Shown in pieces: positions 21,754 to 33,082 of a stretch of DNA of 64,000 nt. The notes beneath the pieces were generated by a model. The model was not told the origin of the DNA. It saw only the letters and a program-made list of their open reading frames with translations, and did not search any database. The translations under genes and the position numbers were made by a program. The DNA is taken from the NCBI GenBank assembly GCA_963377175.1, contig CAUJNA010003493.1, forward strand, positions 253,584 through 317,583, given 5' to 3'. Position 1 is the stretch's first letter. The number at the start of each line of letters is the position of its first letter. This DNA is from Effrenium voratum. Taxonomy: Eukaryota; Sar; Dinophyceae; Suessiales; Symbiodiniaceae.

Positions 21754-22570
21754 GTCGAGAAACACCAAAGTGCCCTCCCACCCATGGAGGGCGCCAGAGA
21801 AATGGCCGGGCTTGAAGACTTGGAGGATCCTGCGAATCAGGTCAGTTCTGGATATGTCGCCCGGGGAACGTTGAAGCTGGTTGAAACCAAACAAGTGGGA
21901 GTTCCCTCTTTGTCCTTGCCCATTTGAGAGCACATCGGTAGTGCTGATGCCAACTGGCACACTGGGAGTCAAGCAGGTTGCACGGAAGCCATTTCGGGGG
22001 TTTTTCACAGGTTTTTTGCTGGTTGGCGTTCATAGGGAAGACATAAGAACACCACTCCTTTTTGGGCACCTTGTGTTTTGAGAACCACCCATTTAAGTGT
22101 TTCCTTTGAGTTGTTCTGCCCAAAGTGGCCCGTGTTTCGGTTAATTGGAAGGCTCAACCGCTACGGAAGCAAAACAGAAACGGATGGTTGCCGCACCCTG
22201 CCTCTGGCAAGGGGGAACTGTCACTACTAACTTTTCAATGCCAAGTTGTTGATTTGGGCTGAAGTGGGGTTTTGTAGCCAACAAATTACACGTGGCCCTG
22301 CCCTCTTTTGGGGATGGGGAAAACAAAACGAAGCGACATGTAGTGAAACCAACCTGTATACTAGGCGTTGATTGTGACACACTTGGTTTTCCCACAAACG
22401 ACAAAAGCACGCCAACTTCCCCCTCGTTTTGCATCCTTCCTGGGAAGGGGCAACAACAGTAAGACAACACCCTAAGGTTCGGCCAGCCTTTCCTGGAGTT
22501 TTTCAAGGGGGGTGAACTCTATTTTTTTTTGGGGGGGGGGTTCAAGTCCCTGCTGACCGCTTCATCGCAG

Positions 22571-22648
22571 GTGGTATTGGCCGCGTTCTTCCTGAGCTTT
22601 GCTGCGATCACGACGTCGCTGCGGGGGATGTTCCTGATCATTTCCAAG
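22571..22648 (+). CDS. Putative exon encoding a membrane segment
   Basis: TTCATCGCAG acceptor; frame VVLAAFFLSFAAITTSLRGM, then FLIISK. The hydrophobic stretch is long enough for a transmembrane helix. The 3' border may be a GA donor TCCAAG|GAGTGG or lie downstream. Confidence 0.45.
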
Positions 22649-22802
22649 GAGTGGCCTCCTTTCGTTGGGACTCGAACCCGGCAAACATGCTTTACGCAAT
22701 ACCCTCGATGTTTGCGCAAGTCGCAACAACTGCTTCAGGCCGGTGGGCGGTTGTTTGTTCAGGTCTTCTGCTCGCTGGAGCGTGTGCTTGGGCTTGGCAA
22801 AG

Positions 22803-22937
22803 GCTCCATCCCGCTACGGGAAGGGCGTCAGTTTCCGACCTCGCCAGGAGGCCTGCCGCCTCTCCACGGGTCAGGTGCCGGACCAGCTGCTGCGGGAATC
22901 CGCGCGGGTGCGCGAGGCGGTGGCGCAGGCGGAGTGA
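22803..22937 (+). CDS. Putative terminal exon, helical C terminus
   Basis: After GGCAAAG the phase-0 frame reads APSRYGKGVSFRPRQEACRL, STGQVPDQLLRESARVREAV, AQAE and TGA at 22935. Strong GC3 bias. An inner acceptor CTCGCCAG at 22847 keeps the same frame. Just upstream, 22763-22802 after TTTGTTCAG reads VFCSLERVLGLGK in another frame. Confidence 0.5.
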   Translation, partial: APSRYGKGVSFRPRQEACRLSTGQVPDQLLRESARVREAVAQAE

Positions 22938-22966
22938 TCCGGGCAGCGGTTCTTTTGGGTTTTCAG

Positions 22967-23173
22967 GGTGACAGACCCTGGAAATTTGGACACGTTGAGA
23001 ACTGGTTTGGGAAATGGTCGGCCCTGTGGTTTTGCGGGCTCCGGGACGGGTCCCGGGACGGGTTTTATGGCGATTCGTTACATACTATTTGTTTGATGAA
23101 GGACATCTTCAACGTTCCTGGCGTAATGGATGAATTGATGCTTGTGCAGGGCCCATGCAAGTGTCACCGCACG
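22967..23173 (+). CDS. Putative 69-codon exon
   Basis: TTGGGTTTTCAG acceptor and CGCACG|GTGAGC donor bracket 207 bp, exactly 69 codons in phase 0: GDRPWKFGHVENWFGKWSAL, then WFCGLRDGSRDG, ending QGPCKCHRT. A smaller exon 23150-23173 after TTGTGCAG is an alternative. The frame also remains open to TGA at 23204. Confidence 0.48.
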
Positions 23174-23756
23174 GTGAGCTTAAAGGACATCCCTAAGCGG
23201 CTTTGAGATCCACAGAAACGGTCCTAATGGCTGCAGTTTTGGGTGAGCCTTAAAGCAGAGCCACCCTTTTTGGCCCGCCTTGCTTTCCCAACATGGGCTC
23301 ATCTGTGATTTAGAGGAGGGCCAGGGTTGGATTTTTGTTGGGGGGCCTTAGGCTGGGAGGCAGAAGGGTGATCCTCCAAATGCAACTTCCAAAGCCGGGC
23401 TTATCTCCTCCCCGTTTCCCCATTGTTTTCTACTTGAAGTGAACCTCGAAAACACACACACTGGCACACAACCCATCGAGGTTCATTCGAGCCTCGAATT
23501 CACGCGGTCCCAACCCAAACCTTTTGTGAGGCGGCTGGACCATGGTGAGGATGTGAACAAAATGACCTCATGCGAGTTGGACCGATTCCGTGAAGCGGTT
23601 GGGTCTCCCTAAAGTTGCCCTTCACCGTTGAGGGTGTTCCAGAGTGAAAACTCCGGATGACACAAGCCATGAGGGTCAGTCATGACTTCCAGTACGTAGT
23701 TTATGTGTCATTTTGGGAGTGGCAGAGGGCTTGCCACAACGTCTTCAAATATTCAG

Positions 23757-23847
23757 ACGCACTCGGTTCCCCAAGTCCATCATGGCTCACGAATATTTCG
23801 ACCACGACTCCTGGGAGGTCGGCAGTTTTTTGCACAACAGCTGCGTG
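23757..23847 (+). CDS. Putative exon, strong donor
   Basis: AAATATTCAG acceptor; frame RTRFPKSIMAHEYFDHDSWE, then VGSFLHNSCV; donor TGCGTG|GTAAGT matches the GT consensus fully. The H/D/W-rich composition is clearly protein-like. Product unknown. Confidence 0.55.
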
Positions 23848-24154
23848 GTAAGTGCGTCGAAGGCGCCCACCATAGAGTCGCTATCTCGTGTCAGGCGCAC
23901 TCCCCTGGGTTTTGGCTATGACTGCGGGACTCGAAAAATGGATGGCGTTTTTGGTTTCCTCCTTTTGCCCCGTGCAAAACTAACCACAATCCCTTTTTTT
24001 CCCAATTTTGTGGCTAATTGATCCAGCCACACTTCTGGAAGTGCCGAAGGAAGTTGGGAAGGTGTTTCCTGGAAGTTGGGAAGTTGGGAAAGGAAGCGCG
24101 GTTCCTGGATGAGCCAGGGATGGTCGCGGGCAATACTCTCGATGTGCAACGCAG

Positions 24155-24244
24155 GCGCTGTACTACGGGATCCCGTGGCACTGCTGGAGCCCCAGTTTGT
24201 CCAGTTGGTGCTTTGCGCATGTCACTGGGGAGCCAGTCACATGA
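24155..24244 (+). CDS. Putative terminal exon, tryptophan-rich
   Basis: GTGCAACGCAG acceptor; phase 0 frame ALYYGIPWHCWSPSLSSWCF, AHVTGEPVT, TGA at 24242. The other frames are less convincing. Confidence 0.4.
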   Translation, partial: ALYYGIPWHCWSPSLSSWCFAHVTGEPVT

Positions 24245-24673
24245 AGCAACAAAAATGGGCAGGGTTGAGCCAAACCACAATTGTTTATTCACCTTGAATA
24301 AAAGAGTGTACTTGAGGGGGACGTGAACAAGCAAATTGTGCAATGAACCCAAACCCTGGGTGCGCACCGACTTTGGATGAACCCTTGGAAGGCGTGCCTA
24401 AGCTTTCCCACACGTTTGGACGCTGACTGGGTAAGACCAGCGATTTAGGGTAGCTGGAGCTCGGTTTTCTTATGAGAAGTTTTGATGAGCTGTTCAATGT
24501 GTGGTCCATTTGGGAGGGACGAGAGAGGGGGGCGAGCTCAAATAGGTTTGTCTCCAAATGCACCCGGGAACTTCCGGAATGGCGTGTTTAGTCCTTGTGG
24601 TTTTCTTTTCCACATCTTTTCTTCCGGGAGGAACCTGCCGGCGCTTCCTGTCTGAGGTAGCGCCGTCTTCCAG

Positions 24674-24757
24674 CGCCTCCGCGGCAGATGGCGGAAGTCG
24701 CAGGCTCGCATGCCGGGGGGGTTTGGGGATTTTAGGCTCAGCTGGGACCATGATTGA
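24674..24757 (+). CDS. Putative terminal exon, basic
   Basis: GCCGTCTTCCAG acceptor; phase 0 frame RLRGRWRKSQARMPGGFGDF, RLSWDHD, TGA at 24755. Confidence 0.38.
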   Translation, partial: RLRGRWRKSQARMPGGFGDFRLSWDHD

Positions 24758-25180
24758 AGCCAACTAGCAGGGATACAGCCGGAACCAGGGATACGGGAGG
24801 ATTCACCCGTTTGATGCACCTTGACCAATAGTTTGCGATTCCAAGGGAATCCCCCCATACTTGTTCTTTTGTCCACATGATTTTGACTGGGGCTCCCTTC
24901 ATTCATCTCCCACTTGTGGGGTGACTTTGATAGTTAAGATCATGGGGCCAGAAACAGGACACCAAGCAGGGTCCACACAAGGAAGCCAAAGGATCATTGA
25001 AAAAAGTCCGGTGCTTCCACCCTGTGCAGCACAGGGTGGCTCTGAGCCTCGCAAAGATCATCAAGGGTTTGTCATGGTGGTCCAACGGAAGCAACGTTGG
25101 GTGTCCCATTTTAGACAGGATCCCACGCGTTTGGGTGTACAAACTCGATCAACCCGCCAATCAATCCGTGCTCAAGCTGA

Positions 25181-25399
25181 ATGAAGTGGCTCCAAGACAG
25201 ATTCGGAGCCGACTCGCAAGCCATGGAAATCATTATTGTCGGTTTTGGGCCCCCTGGTGGCTCCAAATCGGGCAACAGCTGTCCAGCACCTGACTTAAAC
25301 TTTGCGCCGAAGTGTACCAGTGTACCGTTCAGATTGAATGTGGGTAGTCGAAACAGGGCGACCCTTGCCAAGGTGGGGTTCCTTGTGGTATCCCCGTAA
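25181..25399 (+). CDS. Hypothetical ORF
   Basis: ATG-started frame of 72 codons: MKWLQDRFGADSQAMEIIIV, then GFGPPGGSKSGN and a basic end to TAA. It overlaps another protein-like frame from 24997 (containing HRVALSLAKIIKGLSWWSN), so frame choice is uncertain. Downstream, 25609-25878 is a further 89-codon frame starting MRGRACRVSALVPRVW of low support. Confidence 0.35.
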   Translation: MKWLQDRFGADSQAMEIIIVGFGPPGGSKSGNSCPAPDLNFAPKCTSVPFRLNVGSRNRATLAKVGFLVVSP

Positions 25400-26027
25400 A
25401 CCAATCTGAAAAGGGTACCCTCCAAGAAGCACGCCCACGTGGAAGTAGCATTGTCTACTTAGATGGTCTCAGGGGTTGGATAATGCTTGGTAGCCCTTGC
25501 AACAGGGCGGGTTATTCCGGGTAGCCGCTGAGCCAGCTCCCTGACCATCAAAGTGGAACCATTCAAATTCATCTCGCCGCTTCTCCACGCCGGCCAGGGG
25601 CAGCGAAGATGCGAGGACGGGCTTGCAGAGTTTCGGCGCTGGTCCCTAGGGTATGGTTGCAGCTGCTCAAATCTGCTCAAATGATCAACAGAGTGAGTTG
25701 CAAAGCCAACAGATCAGAGAGTGATCCACGATCTTGGGCCGAGAGACTGGAGCCCAGGTGCGTCGCCGCCCTCGGCTTCCCTAAACGGCCTCGCCCTTTT
25801 GGCTCCTGTGTTCAAGGGGGTACATGCAGAACCACCCTTTACCACCAAACCACCAATCCAACCTCAAAATTCAGGTGACCTGTTTTTTTTCCTTTAATCA
25901 ATGGTTTGGAGTGGTCTGCTGCCAGTTCGTTTTGGATTGTACCCTCAAAACGAGACACCCTTTGCAATCCAATCCAAACCACTAGAAGATGAGGACCTGA
26001 GCTGGGGAATTGAAACGAAAATTCCAG

Positions 26028-26141
26028 GCGTGCCGAGCCACCCTGCCGGCGCTGCTGTTCTCCCTGCTGGCCCCGATCTCTGTGCTACTGGTGACAGTGA
26101 CCAAGCTCCTTCAGGCGAGAGGGCTGACATTGTGCAAGTGA
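26028..26141 (+). CDS. Putative exon encoding a membrane segment
   Basis: AAAATTCCAG acceptor; frame ACRATLPALLFSLLAPISVL, LVTVTKLLQ, with a GC donor CTTCAG|GCGAGA at 26115 or a stop at 26139. About 20 consecutive non-polar residues, so a transmembrane helix. Confidence 0.48.
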   Translation, partial: ACRATLPALLFSLLAPISVLLVTVTKLLQARGLTLCK

Positions 26142-26532
26142 GGTGCAACCAGTCTCTGTTGGGTCTTCTCCAAAGCATAATATGTATATATCCTACCCCC
26201 CCCCATCAACCCTGGTATTGGTGCCTTTTTGTGAGGATGGCCCTTGCGGATGACAGATATTTAAGCAAGTGTTGAAATTAAATTCCAGCTCGGTCCAAAC
26301 AATTGATGTGCTTTTTCAACTCCATGCAGAGTCTATTCAAACAAAGTGTCACCTCAAATTCGAAAGGATTTCCGATTTAAACAGCTCGAAGGTTGTACAT
26401 TTCACTATGCATGTACGCAAAGTACACCTTGGCATCCCCAGCTCAATGCAACCTTTCAGCACAAGATTTTGACAACTTCAATGTGATTATTATTGCAACA
26501 ACTCTTGTGTGCTTCTTGTTTTTGCTTTGCAG

Positions 26533-26701
26533 GGAAGCTCGGCAAACCATCGATTTAGGGGGAAATGCATTCAAATTGCTACTTGCAAGCAATCCCTATC
26601 AAGCTTACGTGGTGCTCATCGGATTCGACCTAATCATTGTCACTAAAAAACAATTGGGAAGCAAACAAAGGAATAATGTCCGAATCGAAATATTGCTTTG
26701 A
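26533..26701 (+). CDS. Exon or gene end in an AT-rich block
   Basis: TTTTTGCTTTGCAG acceptor. The frame reads EARQTIDLGGNAFKLLLASN, PYQAYVVLIGFDLIIVTKKQ, and ends VRIEILL, TGA at 26699. Third positions are A/T-rich, unlike every other exon in the window. A second AT-rich frame (LNSSSVQTIDVLFQLHAESI...) precedes it at 26269-26472. Confidence 0.43.
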
Positions 26702-26787
26702 GTTCAATCCAAAATCAACTTTAACCCGTTGCAGTCGCTTGTGCATTTCGAGTAAACAACAATCGGAGAGCTTCAATATTGACATGG

Positions 26788-27009
26788 TCAGTTGAGTTTC
26801 GGAATCATTTTCAATTTCGCCTGGATCGAAGATTGAATATTAGCAAAGAAGGCTTGCATGTGTAGACCGTTTGCTCTCCACAAAATATGGACGTCAAGTT
26901 CAAAAAGAGATCGGGCAGAACCATTGCGAGCGCTTGTTTGGTTGGTTTCAAGCATGTCACGGCCGGCGCGGGTTTCGCCCATAGCAAGTTCGCCTTGGGC
27001 CAATTTCAA
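26788..27009 (-). CDS. Minus-strand ORF, hypothetical
   Basis: 73 codons from a TTG (first ATG 27 bases in): MGETRAGRDMLETNQTSARN, GSARSLFELDVHILWRANGL, then HMQAFFANIQSSIQAKLK. The residue mix is natural and there are no competing stops. It ends the AT-rich block. Family not recognised. Confidence 0.35.
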   Translation of the reverse strand: MKLAQGELAMGETRAGRDMLETNQTSARNGSARSLFELDVHILWRANGLHMQAFFANIQSSIQAKLKMIPKLN

Positions 27010-27340
27010 GGTTCAAACTTTTTGTTGAGCCCCTTCATTTAGAAAAAGCCCAGAGGTCTTGACTTTGTAAACTCAGGTTGGCATGTAGAAAGAGTTTCAC
27101 GGAGCCAAACAACTAATCATTAGAGGAATCTTCGGGGATTCCCCCCCCCCCCCCCAGTTTTCCCGTTTTATGATTGTTTTCAGGGGGTGTTGCTGCAAGA
27201 GGACCCTGTGTCCCACAATGAGTTGGGGCCCTCCATAAATTTGTTTACTTGGGAGTCCAAGGTACACTCCAAACATATTCAGCGCGGGTGGAAAAAGAGC
27301 AGTGTTTCCTTTTGGTTTCCAGTTTTCGCAGGAAGACCAA

Positions 27341-27498
27341 CATCGAAGCTGCACAGGGCTCCCTTCGAAAGGAACATTGATCTTCCAGTCCCTTTGCAGG
27401 TTCGATTTCTTTTTTGGCAGGCCTCCCTCCAACTAACATGGCACCTCACTTCTGTGTCCCTTCAGGAGCAGGTTGATCTTCCAGGCACCCTCCAAGAG
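27341..27498 (+). repeat. Dispersed repeat family D, copies 3 and 4
   Basis: Two neighbouring copies: CCCTTCGAAAGGAACA then TTGATCTTCCAG (27341-27402), and AACATGGCACCTCAC, CCCTTCAGGAGCAGG, TTGATCTTCCAGGCACC (27435-27498). A 15-bp C run sits upstream at 27141-27155. Confidence 0.55.
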
Positions 27499-27892
27499 GT
27501 GCTATCTTAGTGGGAGAGAGGGTAAATACCAGCCAAACCAAATCGCATCTTTGAAGAAACCCTCAGGCGATGGAGCTCAGCAGCCGCCGCACGGCGTCCG
27601 CGTCTGAAAGGGCGAAGCGGGGGAATTTGGATCGCCCAGTTTTTGGAGATCCCCGAAACGCTTTTTGTTTAAACAAAAATGTCGGGTTGTTGAAAAGGAA
27701 GAGCTCGACTAAATGCGACTTTCTGCGCACCCCAGATGAGTCGTTTGGGAGCTGTTCTAACCTTTTTCCGGCTGACGTTGGGCTTTTGCTTGACCCTTTT
27801 CAACATTGTTTTCACAATTTTGCGCACCCCACTCTTTGTGCACATAATTTGACCCTTTTCTAGCACCCTTTGGACCTTGCGTTCCCTGTGTT

Positions 27893-28234
27893 TTGGGAAC
27901 CGCCTTTTGGTGCCCTGCCGTTTTGAACCTCCCCCAGAACCCTGCCTTGCAATCTCTCGTTCTCCGCGCTGAGGCGCTGGGTGAGCCCGAAGCATGTCAC
28001 GGCCATTGGGCCTCCGCTGCCCACCAGGACCGACGCACCGCATGTGGATTTGTCTCGGCCGAGTCCCGAGAGGCGAATCTGAGGCAAAGCGGCCGCTTTC
28101 GCACTCTTTGGGCGGCGTCAAATCAGAGGGCGCAGAGTCTGCTTCCGTCCCGGGATGTTGCTGAAAGAATGCTGATGGATGCAAACAACGCAAAGCTGGC
28201 ATTGACGAATCGGTTGGAAACTCTTGGAAACTAG
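27893..28234 (+). CDS. Hypothetical ORF, 113 codons
   Basis: The frame is open to TAG at 28232-28234. Its second half is protein-like: SAESREANLRQSGRFRTLWA, ASNQRAQSLLPSRDVAERML, MDANNAKLALTNRLETLGN. The start is not fixed and an internal intron is possible. The opposite strand also holds a 177-codon frame, rich in K/R because it reads T-rich DNA. Confidence 0.42.
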   Translation: MGTAFWCPAVLNLPQNPALQSLVLRAEALGEPEACHGHWASAAHQDRRTACGFVSAESREANLRQSGRFRTLWAASNQRAQSLLPSRDVAERMLMDANNAKLALTNRLETLGN

Positions 28235-28491
28235 TGCGTTTCCTTTAGAGTTGGTGCCCTCTCGCCGAATCCATTTGGGGATGAGCCATACCCATGTGGT
28301 TGTGTCTCTAAATGGGCTATGGCGACACCCATTGAGCAGTCAAACTCGCCGATGATTGCTTGTTTGCTTGTCGCTTCTTGTTTGTACTATGTGTTGCGTC
28401 GCTGCTTTGTTTTATTTCGGGCTGTTTGTTTCTTGATGCATTTTGGTGTGCACTGAGATCGCTAAAAAACGCTCGCTACTCGCCTTGCCAG

Positions 28492-28611
28492 GACCGGCTC
28501 GCAGCAGTTTACCGCGGGATACCCCAAGCAGCCTGCGCCCCAGCCCGGCGGCCACCTGTCCATCCGTTCTCCGAGGATTCTGAGCCCCGGATCCACTGGT
28601 TGATCAACTAG
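28492..28611 (+). CDS. Putative terminal exon
   Basis: CTCGCCTTGCCAG acceptor; phase 0 DRLAAVYRGIPQAACAPARR, PPVHPFSEDSEPRIHWLIN, TAG at 28609. A second frame (TGSQQFTAGYPKQPAPQPGG) is also plausible. Confidence 0.35.
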   Translation, partial: DRLAAVYRGIPQAACAPARRPPVHPFSEDSEPRIHWLIN

Positions 28612-31600
28612 GTTCCCCAGCAATTGGTGCCCTTTCTCACCGGTTTCTTTTTTGGTTGGGAGGGAAACCCCCTACTAAAATAGACGGCAGAAAAAAAGGG
28701 TACTCTGATTCTAACCTCTCTGCTGGAGGACCTAGTCAATATGGGGTGTCTGTTTTGGGTGGGGAGTCATCACTTTTGGAGGGGAACACCCCCATTTAAC
28801 ATATTGACAGGACGGGGTTATTCATCCGGCAGGATCAGCATTACTTCAGAGGTGTATCCTCCCTTTTCAAGTTCTGCTTACCTGGCCGCTTTTCACAGGC
28901 AAACATGTACTGTACTCTTTGAGTACTCTGCTGATTCTGCAGATTTGCACATTCACCGCATCCAAGCTGTCTGGCTATTCTGTACTGAGCAATTTGGAGC
29001 CACGGGGAGTGACATGAGTCTGTCTTAATATAAGGGCCCGAGAGGGTTGTTCTCTTTGATTCCGTTCAAAACCACTCCAAAAGGGGTATTAGCAAAAAAA
29101 TGAGCCGTTGGTAGTTTGACAGTGACCCGCCTGGGCTCTTCCCCAAAACTATGTTATACTTTACCTCTTAGACTACTCAACATGAAACATAGGATCTGAA
29201 AATCTGAGTTGGGTCGCACCGCCAACCAGTAACAGTCACCCATGTTAAGACAAGTTCTCATCTCCGACCCAAGGGGCCATTTGATAGAGGGTGCATTCCT
29301 ATCTGCAGATTACATTCCCCAAACCTGAAAAATGCATCCCCATTGAAATGACCTTCAACGTGTTCACCCGATTTCTCGTATCGGCGGGCTCGTCAATGGG
29401 AATTGCCAAGGTCCGAGGGAAGTGACGGCTCGAACTAGGGGTCTCCTAAGTTTGAATCAGACTGAAAATATCATTTTGGAGTACCCCACATGCCAATGAC
29501 TACGCGCGCATTCCTAGTTGGAGGTTCTATCATGTGATTGTCGCATCTGAACCTAGCGGGGGCTCCCCAGAACTTCCCTTGGGTTGGATTCCTCCGGCAA
29601 GCACATATTAGACGTAACCTACTCAACGTGCGTTGAAACTTCCAAGCTCTTGCGTGTCTCGTTCGCCGCCCGAAACTCAGGTTTTCGCGCGCGGCGGCTC
29701 CAGCCTTGGTGGCCTTGACGTCCAACGCGGCGCCCGGAGCCTTAGGGGGATCGAACCCCTCGAAAAGTGGTACCCCTCCCCCCCCCCCACCAAAAGGGGA
29801 CACCCGTATGAAGCAACCAGACCCTCAAAAAATCCGGGGTTCTTATTGAAAGGGTGTGTGCCCCTCCAACAGAAGTGATTCCCCCCTAAACTCAGAGGAC
29901 ACCCCCCCCTCTTGATAGACTGGGGTTTACAAATCTGGGGTTCCTATTCAGCCGCAAAATCCACGTTTGTATGTGTGTCCTTTGTGATGCCCTTTTCTGG
30001 GGGTTGTTGGGAGGCCGAAAGGTAGGGTGATTCTCCAAGCGAGCACCACGCCCATTCCCATGGGCCATGCTAGGTGTTTCTACCTGCTGTATTTGAGATG
30101 ATGCCTCTTCACAGCATACGCTTAGGACTAAAGTCAAGTTGGGCATTCAGGGTTTCAACGCTACTACAATGGTTCAGGTTCACAGGTTTTGTTGGGCGGG
30201 GTTCCCTACGAAAGATGGCTCCCGGTATTGTTTGGGGGTGGACTTTGTTGAGCAAGAAAGAGTAAACCCTTTCTTGGGTTCAGGACCCGCCAAGATTGAT
30301 CTCAATCGCAAACAGAGCACCCTCCAAGTCCAATTGTAAACCACCAGTGTGTGTGTGTGTGTGGGTGTGTGTCTGTGTGTGTGTGTGTGCGTTTGTGTTT
30401 CGTTTGAGGGGGTCAGGACCCACTAAAGCCACAAAGAACACCGTCCGAGTCCCTTGGTGTATTTTGAGTAAACATGGAATCACCTAGACAGCCGAGCTGA
30501 TGCTTTATTCCAGCCATGCCACCTTGAAACCACCCAACCATAAATAGGTGACAGACGACACAACCAGAAATCGGTGCGACCACCATTTGAATTATTTACA
30601 TTGGCTTGGGTAGACCCTTTTAGTACCGGGCTTTGATTGTGACTCATATGACTGTCACGAATCCGGAACAAGCCTGCTGCACAACTGAGGCTTGCTGCGA
30701 GCCGGATGCTCAGATACAGCTTGACTCAAGAGTTGGGTACCCCCCAAGCTTCCGTTGATAGAAACAATTGACGACACCTGCGCGTTTCAGGGTTCTCAAT
30801 GTTGAGCCGCTTTGCCTTGTCATTGTGCGTCGCACTTAACAGGTGTTCAAACTGCAGGCTGGGTTTGAACACTCTTTTTGAGGCAATCAGCATTGACGTT
30901 CCCACTTTTGCTTCTGTTGATTGGTTTCAGGGTCTCTAAGGGGGCGCGTTTAAGCCACCTTAAAACGTACCTTGAGCGGTGTTTCCCTTTTGCGGGCCGG
31001 GCTTCCTGGGTCCAAGGTTCGGAGTGGGCCCTGCGCGAGCTGCCAAGTAGGCCCGTCCGGGAAGGGTATGGGGTGTCCTGGGTGGTAAATTTTAAGATGG
31101 GAGAAGGAAACCAACTCCCTCTACCAGTACCCCACCCCGGGTTGATTGTTCGTTCTAGAGGAGATCCGTCACTGAGGGAAACACCTCTTAGTGGCGTTGA
31201 CTTGAATCCGCAGAATCAGCATGGTCAATGCGTGCACAGCGTGCCAGTGGTGTTGGTTCCCTCTATTCCGGCCTCGTTATTTTACCATGATCAAAGTCAC
31301 CCCCCAATAAGTGGGTTAAAGGGAAACAACCCCATGTTTTCTGACTTTGAAAATTTCCGGAAACAGTCAACATAATGATCCCAGCCATTCCCATGCTCAA
31401 CCAATCTTTCAGACACTGGCCGTCTCAACGTCTCTCGGTAGTTTTCCTTAGCTTCAGAATGGTTTGCAAGTTGCCCCGGAGCCTGGACCTCAAGTGCTGT
31501 CCCAGAGAAACTAGTGCGGCAATCGCTAGGCAAGGCACACTGCTAGGTGCGTCCGTGCCAAGAAAACCTCGAGAACATGTGTGACTAGGAGGTTGTGAGA

Positions 31601-31638
31601 AAATCAGTGTCCCGCTCGCCATCAAAGTCTGTCCCGTC
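28612..31638. other. Mostly non-coding stretch
   Basis: No well-bounded exon. It holds a 95-codon frame at 28741-29028, an R/G-rich frame at 29633-29878 and a 165-codon frame at 30878-31375; none exceeds what chance gives here. A (TG)n microsatellite is at 30344-30392. A T-arm-like GGGGTTCGATCCCC (minus, near 29745-29762) has no tRNA around it. Confidence 0.35.
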
Positions 31639-31917
31639 ATGATTGAGAAACAATCTGTCATAACAAGCGTGCTTCCGATCAAGGTTGCAAGACTGCTACT
31701 GCTACGCCTCCTGGAAATGGCACCAGAAGGATACGTAGTGTCATACATGTTCAACCAAAAAAACGACCCAAGGACACGTATGACAATGCTCGTACCAGCA
31801 ACAGCCTTCCACCGGAAAAAGAAAAAACGGGAACCCACTCTTTTGGTGTGCCCAAAATGGAAGCAGCACCGTCACCGGCCAGGAACCGAGCCAATTCCCT
31901 GGAGACGCAGGACGTGA
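31639..31917 (+). CDS. Hypothetical ORF, 92 codons
   Basis: ATG start; MIEKQSVITSVLPIKVARLL, LLRLLEMAPEGYVVSYMFNQ, then KNDPRTRMTMLVPATAFH and a lysine run. The N-terminal 60 codons look protein-like. A 137-codon minus-strand frame covers the same bases. Confidence 0.3.
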   Translation: MIEKQSVITSVLPIKVARLLLLRLLEMAPEGYVVSYMFNQKNDPRTRMTMLVPATAFHRKKKKREPTLLVCPKWKQHRHRPGTEPIPWRRRT

Positions 31918-32314
31918 GTTTGCTTGGGCGTTGGGCCAGGTGTTCAAAGCTGATTCGGATGGGCAAGGGTGGTTCTGCATCGTTTGCATGGGATTCTAGA
32001 AAAGCATTGTATGAATTTACATCTCTCTCTCTCTCTCTGTATATATATATACAAATACATATCTGGAAGTGTGCACATAACATGGATATTTGTTTGTATA
32101 CACACATACCAACACGTCTCAATACATGGCCCGGGCGTTGCTGAGATGCTCACAATCTGGGAGGCACAGGCTGATGAACCACCCAGACGCTCTGGGGGCC
32201 CCTTGCTGCTGAATCAGTACCGTCTTGTGATGGTGGTTCATTCTTTGGCCAGGAAACCGAAAGAAGGGTTTGATCATTGCTTGAGCTATGCTTTAGCCCA
32301 CCCCTGTCTGGGTG

Positions 32315-33082
32315 CTAGAAAACCAAAGGATTTGCCAAAAATAAACACAGGAGACGGCAGATTTGACTTGTCCAGGCCTCCTCTGGAAGGAAGCCAGGCA
32401 GGTTGAGCAACTTTTGTTTAAACCAAAGGCAGATCAAAAAGAAGGTTCGGTTGAAGGGTGCGGTTGAATCGCCATGGTTTCCACACTTGAACCGCCCCTT
32501 TGGCACCAGGAGAGCGACGACGGCCCATGGGGCGGCTTGCCCCAAAGGCGAAAAAGCACTGTGGACCATGGCCACCGATCCGGGGGTACGAGGCTGTGGG
32601 TTTGTTTGGCGGATCTTGAATCCAAAACATGATATCCAAGGGGAGATCAAAATTGAAATTCGTACCACATGGCGGTATGTCTCAAAGCGAGGAGAGGAAC
32701 CCGCCAAAGGGGGGGCTCCTTTTGGTCGCCTTGAAGCCATCCAACAGTCCTTTATTCTCCCTTTGAGAAGGGTTTCCTGTTTTGAGCCAGGACCCACGTG
32801 GCTTCTCGGTTTCTTGCTGGTCCCCTTAATAATGTGTCCGAAAGGCGGAGCTTCTTTGGATCCCCGCCAAAAAATATGTTGCGATTTTGCTCTCCATTTG
32901 GGAGAGGGTCTCAGCAGAAAAGCAACAGCTGAGGTTGGCTGCTGCTGCTGCGTCTTACCTCGCAGCTGATTTTGCTGCGCCCGCAGCGGGTGATTGGCCT
33001 GCGTGGGGAAGCCCAGAGCTGCGTGTGCCGTGTGGGCCTCTGTGGGCAGTAGGCACCCTTGCCAGCCTGGTGTAAAGGACAA
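32315..33082 (-). other. Unusually long minus-strand open frame (255 codons)
   Basis: No stop occurs for 255 codons, longer than expected by chance at this composition; the opposite strand is open for 188 codons at 32403-32969. Residue content is only moderately protein-like (Q/P/R-rich). An acceptor-bounded plus-strand segment at 32966-33050 (LILLRPQRVIGLRGEAQSCV...) competes with it. Confidence 0.3.

Noticed and set aside
29740..29765. tRNA T-arm-like GGGGTTCGATCCCC on the minus strand
   Set aside because: No D arm, anticodon stem or acceptor pairing can be formed around it. Similar isolated hits near 14495, 22545, 22664 and 34060 fail the same test.
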